Assembly: GCA_016875395.1 (NCBI GenBank)
Contig: VGRF01000018.1
Coordinates: forward strand, 1 to 64,000
Direction: 5' to 3'
DNA from: Deltaproteobacteria bacterium
GTDB lineage: Bacteria; Myxococcota_A; UBA9160; UBA6930
Length of the DNA: 64,000 nt
In this document: piece after piece, positions 34,808 through 41,202 of the stretch
Layout: each line of letters begins with the position of its first letter
Position numbering within the stretch: position 1 is the stretch's first letter
The notes under the pieces: model-generated
What the model saw: the letters and a program-made list of their open reading frames with translations, nothing else
Told to the model about the DNA's origin: nothing
The model's database searches: none
Made by a program: the position numbers and the translations under genes

Positions 34808-35305
34808 ATGGCCAGCATGAAGCGCGGCGTCGGCTACTGCGAGAACACCGACTGCGAGGACTACGCCAAGGGCGTGTTCCTGCTGAATCACGGCGACACC
34901 TTCTACTGCCCGCGCTGCCGCCAGCTGGGCAAGGTCGAGAAGGAACGCGGCTTCTACACCGGCAACTCGGACATCTTCAAAGAGGTGCGCGTCGAGTACA
35001 ACTTCGACCCGATCAACGGCGTGTACCGCGAGATCGCGATCGTGCGCGACGAGAGCCTCTGGGGCCGTAACAACGTCTACACGCTGCAGTCGCCGCTGAT
35101 CAAGACGGAGAAGCGCGCGCTGAAGGTCGCGGAGGCGATCCTCGCCAACCTGAACCGCTACCGCGGCCTGCTCAACGGCGACGAGATCCCGCGCACGACC
35201 GAGATCATCCTCTCGTTCGACGAGCCCCTCGACGAGTTCAAGCGCAAGGTCGCCCAGCTCGGCCGCGAGCTCGAGGCGAGCGGCCTGCGCGACGCGCGCG
35301 GCTGA
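34808..35305 (+). CDS. Zinc-ribbon protein of unknown function
   Basis: 165 aa. The N-terminus YCENTDCEDYAKGVFLLNHG and TFYCPRCRQLGK carries two Cys pairs (CENTDC and CPRC) that can make a zinc ribbon (about residues 11-38). The rest has YTGNSDIFKEVRVEYNFDPI and a Lys/Arg-rich C-terminal half. Strong conservation-like character throughout suggests a real protein, but I do not recognise the family. ATG 34808 begins the Cys-containing domain; in-frame codons upstream look non-coding. It ends in a strong terminator. Confidence 0.75.
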   Translation: MASMKRGVGYCENTDCEDYAKGVFLLNHGDTFYCPRCRQLGKVEKERGFYTGNSDIFKEVRVEYNFDPINGVYREIAIVRDESLWGRNNVYTLQSPLIKTEKRALKVAEAILANLNRYRGLLNGDEIPRTTEIILSFDEPLDEFKRKVAQLGRELEASGLRDARG

Positions 35306-35352
35306 CCCTCCTTCGCGGCGCGCCGAGTGAAGCCGGCGCCCGCGCAGACATG

Positions 35353-35395
35353 CCGCCCACCTGCGATTGGCGTTGCAGGTGGGCGGTTTGCTTTT
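35353..35395 (+). terminator. Rho-independent terminator after the zinc-ribbon gene
   Basis: Stem CCGCCCACCTGC (35353-35364) with GCAGGTGGGCGG (35375-35386), 10-nt loop, followed by TTTGCTTTT. This is a textbook intrinsic terminator, 48 bp past the stop. Confidence 0.88.
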
Positions 35396-35417
35396 CTGCG
35401 CGGCGAGGGAGAGCGAG

Positions 35418-36149
35418 ATGCCGCGAGCCGCGATCGTCGTAGGTGTGGGCCCGAGCGCTGGACTCGGCGCGGCGCTGTGCCGGCGCTTCGCGCGCGAGGG
35501 CATGCACGTATTCGCGGCGGCGCGCAGCGAGGAGCGCACCGAGGAGCTCGCGCGGGAGATCGCCGCGACAGGCGGGCGCGCGAGCGCGCAGCGCTGCGAC
35601 ACGACGCAGAGCGCCGATGTCGCGGTGCTGTTCGACGCCGCGCAGCGCGAGACCGGCGCGCCGCCGGCGTGCGTCGTCTACAACGCGGGCAACAACCGCA
35701 TGAGCCCGCTGCTCGAGATGACGGACGAGTTCTTCGAGCAGACGTGGCGGACGAGTTGTTACGGGGGCTTCCTCGTCGGGCGCGAGGCGGCCCGGCGCAT
35801 GCTGCCCGCCGGCGGGGGCACGCTGATCTTCACGGGCGCCACTGCATCGCTGCGCGCGCGGCCGCCCTTCACGGCCTTCGCGTCGGCGAAGGCGGCGCTG
35901 CGCAGCGTCGCGTTCGGGATGGCGCGCGAGTTCGGCGCGCGCGGGCTTCACGTGGGCCACGTGATCGTCGACGGCGTCATCGACGGCGATCAAGTCAACG
36001 CGCGATTTCCTCAGCTGAAAGAACGACTTGGCGCGGACGGCATGCTCGCGCCGGACGACATCGCCGAGGCGTACTGGCAGCTCCACCGCCAGCCGCGCAG
36101 CGCATGGACGCTCGAGCTCGACCTGCGGCCGTACAAAGAGAGCTTCTGA
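35418..36149 (+). CDS. SDR-family oxidoreductase with Tyr-to-Phe active site
   Basis: 243 aa short-chain dehydrogenase/reductase. The cofactor loop reads GVGPSAGLGAALCRRFAREG (about 8-27) instead of TGxxxGxG; VVYNAGNNRMSPL is the NAG motif and TLIFTGATASL carries a Thr-Gly where the catalytic Ser usually lies. The YxxxK motif reads FTAFASAKAAL: Phe replaces the catalytic Tyr, Lys is kept. A subgroup of SDRs shows this change and may not perform classical hydride transfer. GAGGGAGAG precedes ATG 35418. It is flanked by terminator hairpins and has no operon partner. Confidence 0.85.
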   Translation: MPRAAIVVGVGPSAGLGAALCRRFAREGMHVFAAARSEERTEELAREIAATGGRASAQRCDTTQSADVAVLFDAAQRETGAPPACVVYNAGNNRMSPLLEMTDEFFEQTWRTSCYGGFLVGREAARRMLPAGGGTLIFTGATASLRARPPFTAFASAKAALRSVAFGMAREFGARGLHVGHVIVDGVIDGDQVNARFPQLKERLGADGMLAPDDIAEAYWQLHRQPRSAWTLELDLRPYKESF

Positions 36150-36182
36150 GCGCGGCTGGCGCACTCGCATTCGCGCGCCAGT

Positions 36183-36195
36183 TTCGGCCCAAACC
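36183..36195 (+). promoter_or_regulatory. Candidate upstream element TTCGGCCCAAACC
   Basis: This 13-mer lies 79 bp before the gene at 36274 and recurs exactly at 61195-61207, 100 bp before the ECF sigma gene at 61307; a relative (TTCGGCCCCAAGT) lies at 37090-37102 before the MoxR gene. A shared promoter or binding site is possible; it is not a known consensus. Confidence 0.3.
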
Positions 36196-36273
36196 AAACC
36201 TCCTTGCGTCGAGGTGGATACTGGGTGGAACGCGGGCGCCTCTCGCGGCCCGTGAAACTGGGGGTCGAGAGAT

Positions 36274-37014
36274 ATGTCTGCGCTTCATCCGTTCCTCTAC
36301 TACCAGCGCCCGCGCTGTGAAGGGCGCAAGGTGCGCGTCGCGTACCACGTCGACGTCGCCGCGCTGCTGAATCTCGCCGGCGCTCTGCAGCGCGACGGCT
36401 ACCTGATCGGTGAGCTGCTCTTCAACTACCCGGCGCTCGCCGGCGACGCCGACGAGGCGCTCGGCTTCGAGAAGGCCGACTTCGACGCCGATGGCCTCGT
36501 CGCCACCGCGACGCGCTTCGAGCGCGCACGGCAGTACAAGAAGTTCGTGCAGCGCGGCGACACGCCGCTCGAGCGCGCGGTCGAGCGCGCCTGGCGCCCG
36601 TTCATCCTCGACAGCGCGCGCTTGCAGATGGTCCTGCAGCCGCGCGCCGCACGTCACTTGAAGCAAGGCTTCGAGTCGCGCGCCAACGTCACGTTCTACC
36701 AAGGTGAGGGTGCGCGTTACAAAGAGCTCCTGACGGCGCAGGGCTTCCGCAAGCAGAAGGACCGCGCGACGGCCGCCTACGTGCTGCGCGTGAAGCGCCT
36801 CTGGGACGGCGGCCCGGGTTACATCGGTGCGTTCGGCATGGACAGCACGACGTCGCTGATCTGGTCTTACCTCCTTCGCCACCGCCACCCGGAGCTGCTG
36901 CGCGAAGACGGCTTCGCGATGGCCGAGCTCTCCGGCCCGATCCCGGGGCGCGTGCCCGACCTCCGCTTCTCCCAGGAGTGGCGCAGCGAGATCATCCTGC
37001 GCGCGCCGGCCTAA
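36274..37014 (+). CDS. Conserved hypothetical protein
   Basis: 246 aa beginning MSALHPFLYYQRPRCEGRKV. No signal peptide or membrane helix. Recognisable blocks: RVAYHVDVAALLNLAGALQR (about 21-40), ARQYKKFVQRGDTPLERAVE, RLQMVLQPRAARHLKQGFES and GYIGAFGMDSTTSLIWSYLL. I do not recognise the family. The ATG at 36274 is preceded by GAGAGATAT and a possible promoter motif at 36183. It ends at a perfect palindromic terminator, so it appears to be a single-gene unit just upstream of the MoxR/VWA pair. Confidence 0.72.
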   Translation: MSALHPFLYYQRPRCEGRKVRVAYHVDVAALLNLAGALQRDGYLIGELLFNYPALAGDADEALGFEKADFDADGLVATATRFERARQYKKFVQRGDTPLERAVERAWRPFILDSARLQMVLQPRAARHLKQGFESRANVTFYQGEGARYKELLTAQGFRKQKDRATAAYVLRVKRLWDGGPGYIGAFGMDSTTSLIWSYLLRHRHPELLREDGFAMAELSGPIPGRVPDLRFSQEWRSEIILRAPA

Positions 37015-37032
37015 CAACTAGTCCGCAAGGCT

Positions 37033-37072
37033 CGACGGGCCGCGCTGGCGCCAGCGCGGCCCGTCGCATTTT
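37033..37072 (+). terminator. Perfect 34-bp palindrome terminator
   Basis: CGACGGGCCGCGCTGGC against GCCAGCGCGGCCCGTCG (37033-37066) with no spacer, followed by CATTTTC. It separates the hypothetical gene (stop 37014) from the MoxR/VWA unit. Confidence 0.8.
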
Positions 37073-37184
37073 CAGCGCCCAGCTTTCAGTTCGGCCCCAA
37101 GTGGAGTTGGGGTCTTTCTCCGCGGCGAAGCTGCAGCCGTGATTCTCCCCACTCCTCTCAACCACTCGACAGGGAGAATTCGAA

Positions 37185-37928
37185 ATGAGCGACGACAAGA
37201 AGAGCAAGGGCAACGTCAAGCGCAGCGACGCGGCGAGCGCGCGCGTCACGTGGCAGCTGATCGAGCACGCGCTCGCGTGCGAGCTGCTCGGGCGCATCTA
37301 CCTGTTCGGCCCGCCCGGCGTCGGCAAGACGTACGCCGCGTACGTCTACGGGCGCACCGAGCGTGAGCTGTACGCGTGCACGCTGACGCAAGAGACGCCC
37401 GCGGCGGAGCTGCGCGGCACGTATCTGCCGCAGGGCGACACGCTCGCGTGGCACGACGGCCCGGTCGTGCGCGCGATGAAGGAAGGCGCGCGGCTCGTGC
37501 TGAACGAGCTCTCGCACGCGAGCGACGACGCGCTCGCGTTCCTCTACCCCGTGCTCGAGCACCCGGAGACGGCGCGCATCACGCTGCCGACGGGCGAGAC
37601 GGTGCGGCCCGCGCAGGGCTTCCACGTGGTCGTTACGGACAACCTCGCGCCGGACGGCCTGCCGCCGGCGCTGCGCGATCGCTTCGACGCGCTGCTCGAG
37701 ATCTGCGAGCCGCATCCGTCGGCGCTCGCGCGCCTCAGCGAGCCCTTGCGCGAGGCGGCGCGGCGCAGCTTCTCGCTCGGCGACGACCGCCGCGTGAGCG
37801 TGCGCAGCTGGCTCACGCTCGACCGCGTGCGCCACGTGCTCGGCCTCGAAGCCGCCTGCCTCGTGGTGTTCGGCGCCGAGCGCGGCTCGCAGATCTTCGA
37901 CGCCCTCGTGCTGGCGGTGGTGAAGTGA
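37185..37928 (+). CDS. Short MoxR-type AAA+ ATPase
   Basis: 247 aa. Walker A FGPPGVGKTYAAYVYGR (G42-T49 core), a MoxR-like segment TLTQETPAAELRGTYLPQGD, Walker B region GARLVLNELSHASDDALAFL with Asn-Glu, sensor block GFHVVVTDNLAP and RDRFDALLEICEP. It lacks the C-terminal lid domain of full MoxR proteins. AGGGAG at about 37171-37176 precedes ATG 37185. The TGA overlaps the ATG of the VWA partner (TGATG), the standard MoxR-VWA chaperone arrangement used to insert metals or remodel complexes. Client unknown. Confidence 0.85.
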   Translation: MSDDKKSKGNVKRSDAASARVTWQLIEHALACELLGRIYLFGPPGVGKTYAAYVYGRTERELYACTLTQETPAAELRGTYLPQGDTLAWHDGPVVRAMKEGARLVLNELSHASDDALAFLYPVLEHPETARITLPTGETVRPAQGFHVVVTDNLAPDGLPPALRDRFDALLEICEPHPSALARLSEPLREAARRSFSLGDDRRVSVRSWLTLDRVRHVLGLEAACLVVFGAERGSQIFDALVLAVVK

Positions 37929-39238
37929 TGCGCGACGAGCTGAACACCCGCTACCTGCCCTACCCCGAGCTCGTGGAGCTCACGCCGTTCGCCGAACGCG
38001 CTCGCGGCTACGAGATCGTCGACTCGGTCGGGCGCGAAGACGTGACGGGCGCCGTCGACAAAGTCGCGCGGCGCATGCTCGTGCCGCTCGAGGCTTACGG
38101 GCGCTCGACCGTGCGGCACGAGCTCGGGCACGTGCGTTGGTCGCCGCTGCGCCCGCCGCGCGTGCAGTTCGATCGTCGCGTGCTCGCGGCCGTCGAGGAC
38201 GCGCGCATCAACCTCGCGCTCGCGGCGAACCGTGTGCCGCTCGAGCTCGGCCCCGAGTCCGAGCTGCACGTCGCGTGGCTGCTCGCGCGCGACATGAAGC
38301 GTGGCGACGCGCTCGCGGTGTGGCTGCGCTCGGTCGCCGCGATCGGCACGAGCTGCGAGCCGATGCTGCGCACGCTGCTGCTCAGCTGGCGCGCGGGCGA
38401 CGGCGACCTCGTGCTGCAGCGCATCGCGCGCATCCGTAACAAGCTCGAGGAGGCGCGCAGCGAACGCGGCGGCGAGGTCGCTCCCGAGCTGCGCGCCCGC
38501 GCACTCGCGCGCGAGCTCGCGCGCTTGCTGCGCGCCGAGGGCGTGCTCGACGCGAGCGGCCAGTCGCAGAGCGAGTTCGCGATCGACTGCTGCACGGTGG
38601 AAGGCCACGAGCACGACGAGGACGAGGTCGGCCGGCGGCGCTGGCGCAAGGAAGCGGACGAGCCCGAGGGCGGGGTGAAGCCCGGCGAGCTCACTATCAC
38701 ACGCGCGCCGCTGCAGCGCGCACGGAGTGGCGGCGGGGCGCCGCGCGGCTGGCGCGCTGCGAGTGAGGGCAGCGTCGTGCGCTACGCGCATCGCTGGACC
38801 GCGGACCGCGCGATCTTTCGCCGCAAGGCGCGGCTCGCCCGCGGCACGCTGCTGATCGACGTGAGCGGCTCGATGTCGCTGAAGCCCGCCGATCTCGACG
38901 CGATGCTCGCGAGCACGAACGCGGGCCTCGTCGTCGCGATCTACAGCGGCAAGGGCGACAAGGGCGAGCTGCGCGTGGTGGCCCAGGGCGCAGCGCGCGC
39001 CGCCGACAAGCACCTCGCAGCGCCTGGCGGAGGCAACATCGTCGACCTGCCCGCGCTCGGCTGGCTCGCGCGCCAGCCCGGCCCGCGCCTCTGGATCAGC
39101 GACGGCCTCGTCACCGGCGTGGGGGACCAAGCGAGCAAAGCGCTGACGGCGCAGTGCAAGGCGGTCTGCAAGCGCGCGCGCATCCAGCGCGTCGCGAAGC
39201 TCGCCGACGCCGCGAAGGTGCTCGGCGCGCGGGGATGA
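37928..39238 (+). CDS. Metallopeptidase-like protein with C-terminal VWA domain
   Basis: 436 aa. Residues 62-68 read VRHELGH, an HExxH zinc-protease-type motif, followed by AAVEDARINLALAANRVPL (about 87-105) where an ED pair could supply the third ligand, as in DUF2201 and CobT-like proteins. A charged middle region contains CC at about 221 and a basic/acidic linker. The C-terminal VWA domain has the MIDAS motif TLLIDVSGSMSLKPADLDAM (about 308-327) and LWISDGLVTG. It overlaps the MoxR ATPase upstream. The pair likely works as an AAA-driven remodelling unit; whether the HELGH site is catalytic is unknown. Confidence 0.82.
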   Translation: MRDELNTRYLPYPELVELTPFAERARGYEIVDSVGREDVTGAVDKVARRMLVPLEAYGRSTVRHELGHVRWSPLRPPRVQFDRRVLAAVEDARINLALAANRVPLELGPESELHVAWLLARDMKRGDALAVWLRSVAAIGTSCEPMLRTLLLSWRAGDGDLVLQRIARIRNKLEEARSERGGEVAPELRARALARELARLLRAEGVLDASGQSQSEFAIDCCTVEGHEHDEDEVGRRRWRKEADEPEGGVKPGELTITRAPLQRARSGGGAPRGWRAASEGSVVRYAHRWTADRAIFRRKARLARGTLLIDVSGSMSLKPADLDAMLASTNAGLVVAIYSGKGDKGELRVVAQGAARAADKHLAAPGGGNIVDLPALGWLARQPGPRLWISDGLVTGVGDQASKALTAQCKAVCKRARIQRVAKLADAAKVLGARG

Positions 39239-39248
39239 TCCGCAAGCG

Positions 39249-39300
39249 CCGCGCGCAGCGAGGCGAAGCCGAGCGAAGTCAACGCGATAGCGGTGGAGCC
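39249..39300. repeat. Dispersed AGCGA repeat copy at the Nudix 3' end
   Basis: CGCGCGCAGCGAGGCGAAGC then CGAGCGAAGTCAACGCGATA and GCGGTGGAGCC. It begins 11 bases after the VWA gene and runs into the 3' end of the convergent Nudix gene, supplying that gene's stop codon (39279-39281). Confidence 0.8.
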
Positions 39301-39863
39301 TCCGCGAAAGCAGAGGCTCCACCGCGCAGCCGCACGCTCAGGTCGATCGCGAAGCCCGCGCTGATCGCAGCGAGTCCGAGCCGCTCCTCGCGGATCCGCG
39401 GCGCTCCTCCACGCAGTGCATCCTCGAGCGGCGCGCGAAACCACGGGAACAGCTCGCGCGGCAGCGCGTCGACCGGGTACCAGCGCACCGCGGGCGCCTC
39501 CACGCTGGGCGTAATCACTCCGCCGACCACGCGCGCCTCGTACACCCGCGCGCGATGCGCGAAGAAGCCCGTGCGCCGGTACTCGCCCACGATCCGCACC
39601 ACCCCGACTGCGAGCCCCGTCTCCTCCGACACCTCGCGCACGATCGCGCGCTCCTCGGACTCGCCGGGAAGCGCGCTGCCGCCCGGCAGCTCCCACCCCA
39701 TGAGGTCGCTGCGCAGGGAGAGCAGCACGCCGGCGTCGGACCTAACCACTGCCTGCACCACGGTGCGCGCCCGCAAGCGCCCGGCGAACACGCCCTTCAG
39801 CGCGTTGCGCCCGTGATCGAGCGGCAGCCGCGCGAGCGCCGACAGCGCGCTGACGGCTCTCAC
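39279..39863 (-). CDS. Nudix hydrolase
   Basis: 194 aa, GTG start at 39863. The Nudix box is complete, beginning GGSALPGESEERAIVREVSE and ending ETG (about 61-83; REVSEE core). An N-terminal extension (1-30) precedes the fold; RWYPVDALPRELFPWFRAPL follows it. Nudix enzymes cleave nucleoside diphosphate derivatives; the substrate is not evident. The last ~12 residues (GGASAFAEAPPLSR) lie in a dispersed repeat with its own hairpin (39296-39319), so the native C-terminus may have been altered. Confidence 0.85.
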   Translation of the reverse strand: MRAVSALSALARLPLDHGRNALKGVFAGRLRARTVVQAVVRSDAGVLLSLRSDLMGWELPGGSALPGESEERAIVREVSEETGLAVGVVRIVGEYRRTGFFAHRARVYEARVVGGVITPSVEAPAVRWYPVDALPRELFPWFRAPLEDALRGGAPRIREERLGLAAISAGFAIDLSVRLRGGASAFAEAPPLSR

Positions 39864-39915
39864 GGCGAGGCGTCCGCGCTTGCGTCGCCTCGGCGCGGTT
39901 CACTCCGCGGCAGCC

Positions 39916-40806
39916 TCACCCAACGATCTTGGAGAGCGGATACTCGACGATGCCGCGGGCGCCGCGGTCCACGAGCTCGGGGATCAGCTCGCGCACGAGC
40001 TTCTCCTCGACCACGGTGTTGAGCGCCACCCAGCTCTCGTCCGCGAGCGTCGAGATCGTGGGCGTCGCGAGCGCCGGCAGCACGTCGAGCACCTTCGCGA
40101 GGTGCGAGCGCGGCACGTTCATCATCAGGCCCACGCGCCCGGCCGCCGCGATCGCGCCGTTCAGCAGTAACAACAGGCGCTCCATCTTGCGCCGCTTCCA
40201 CTCGTCCGCGTACGCGTCCCTGTTCGCGATGAAGCGCGGCGTCGACTCGAGCACCGTGTCGATCACGCGCAGCCGGTTCGCGCGAATCGACGAGCCCGTC
40301 TCGCTCACGTCGACGATCGCGTCGGCGAGCAGCGGCGGCTTCACCTCGGTGGCGCCATACGAGAACTCCACCTCGGCCTTCACGCCGTGCTGCTTCAAGT
40401 ATCGCTTGGTGAGGCCCACCGTCTCGGTCGCGATGCGCCCGCCTTCGAGGTCCTTCACGGTCTTGATGTGCGAGTCCTCTTTCACGGCGAGCAGCCAGCG
40501 CACGGGGCGATAGTTCGGCCACGGCGCGCGCAGGTCCGCGAGCTCCTTCACCTTCGCGCCGTTCTCCAGCACCCAGTCGACGCCGGTGATGCCCGCGTCG
40601 AGCACGCCCTGCTCGACGTAGCGCGCGACTTCCTGCGCGCGGATCAGCACGCAGGAGAGCTCGGGGTCGTCGATCTCGGGGTAGTAGGAGCGATCGGGAA
40701 TGCGCAGGTTGAAGCCCGCGGTGGCGAAGAGCTTCGCGGTCGTGTCCTGCAGGCTGCCCTTCGGGAGACCGAGCACGAGCTGACGTTTTCCATCCACGCG
40801 CTTCAT
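39916..40806 (-). CDS. hisG: ATP phosphoribosyltransferase (long form)
   Basis: First step of histidine synthesis (ATP plus PRPP). 296 aa, the hexameric long form with a C-terminal ACT-like regulatory domain, so it should not need HisZ. Motifs: LVLGLPKGSLQDTTAKLFAT (about 9-28), RAQEVARYVEQGVLDAGITG, ATETVGLTKRYLKQHGV and the PRPP-binding SETGSSIRANRLRVID. The C-terminal part runs MMNVPRSHLAKVLDVLPALA (histidine-feedback domain). ATGA overlap with the hisI stop: hisI-hisG are coupled. Confidence 0.95.
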   Translation of the reverse strand: MKRVDGKRQLVLGLPKGSLQDTTAKLFATAGFNLRIPDRSYYPEIDDPELSCVLIRAQEVARYVEQGVLDAGITGVDWVLENGAKVKELADLRAPWPNYRPVRWLLAVKEDSHIKTVKDLEGGRIATETVGLTKRYLKQHGVKAEVEFSYGATEVKPPLLADAIVDVSETGSSIRANRLRVIDTVLESTPRFIANRDAYADEWKRRKMERLLLLLNGAIAAAGRVGLMMNVPRSHLAKVLDVLPALATPTISTLADESWVALNTVVEEKLVRELIPELVDRGARGIVEYPLSKIVG

Positions 40807-41189
40807 CGCTTGTACACCTGATCGGGGTCGAACACCGGCTCCATCGTCGTCTTCCAGCCCTCGCCCTCGCGCAGGCGATAGAAGCAGCTGCGCCGGCCGG
40901 TGTGGCACGCCGCGCCGCCCTTCTGCTCGACCTGCAGCACGACGGCGTCGCCGTCGCAGTCGATGCGCAGCGACTTCAGCGTCTGCGTGTTGCCGCTCGA
41001 GTCGCCCTTGTGCCAGAGCTCGTTGCGAGAGGTGCTCCAGTACACGACCTCGCCGCGCGCGAGCGTCGCCTTGAACGACTCCTCGTTCATGTAGGCGACC
41101 ATCAGGATCTCGCCGGAAGCGAAGTCTTGCGCGATCGCAGTGATTAGGCCGCCGCGCTTCGCGAAGTCAGGGAGATTTTCCGTAGACAT
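40803..41189 (-). CDS. hisI: Phosphoribosyl-AMP cyclohydrolase
   Basis: Third step of histidine synthesis. 128 aa, stand-alone HisI without the HisE domain. GEILMVAYMNEESFKATLAR (about 26-45), VVYWSTSRNELWHKGDSSGN (about 48-67), the metal site LRIDCDGDAVVLQV and GGAACHTGRRSCFYR (the second and third zinc Cys) are canonical. ATG 41189. The gene precedes hisG in transcription order with a 4-base overlap; the rest of the his pathway is elsewhere. Confidence 0.95.
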   Translation of the reverse strand: MSTENLPDFAKRGGLITAIAQDFASGEILMVAYMNEESFKATLARGEVVYWSTSRNELWHKGDSSGNTQTLKSLRIDCDGDAVVLQVEQKGGAACHTGRRSCFYRLREGEGWKTTMEPVFDPDQVYKR

Positions 41190-41202
41190 GAGGCGCGAGA
41201 AC

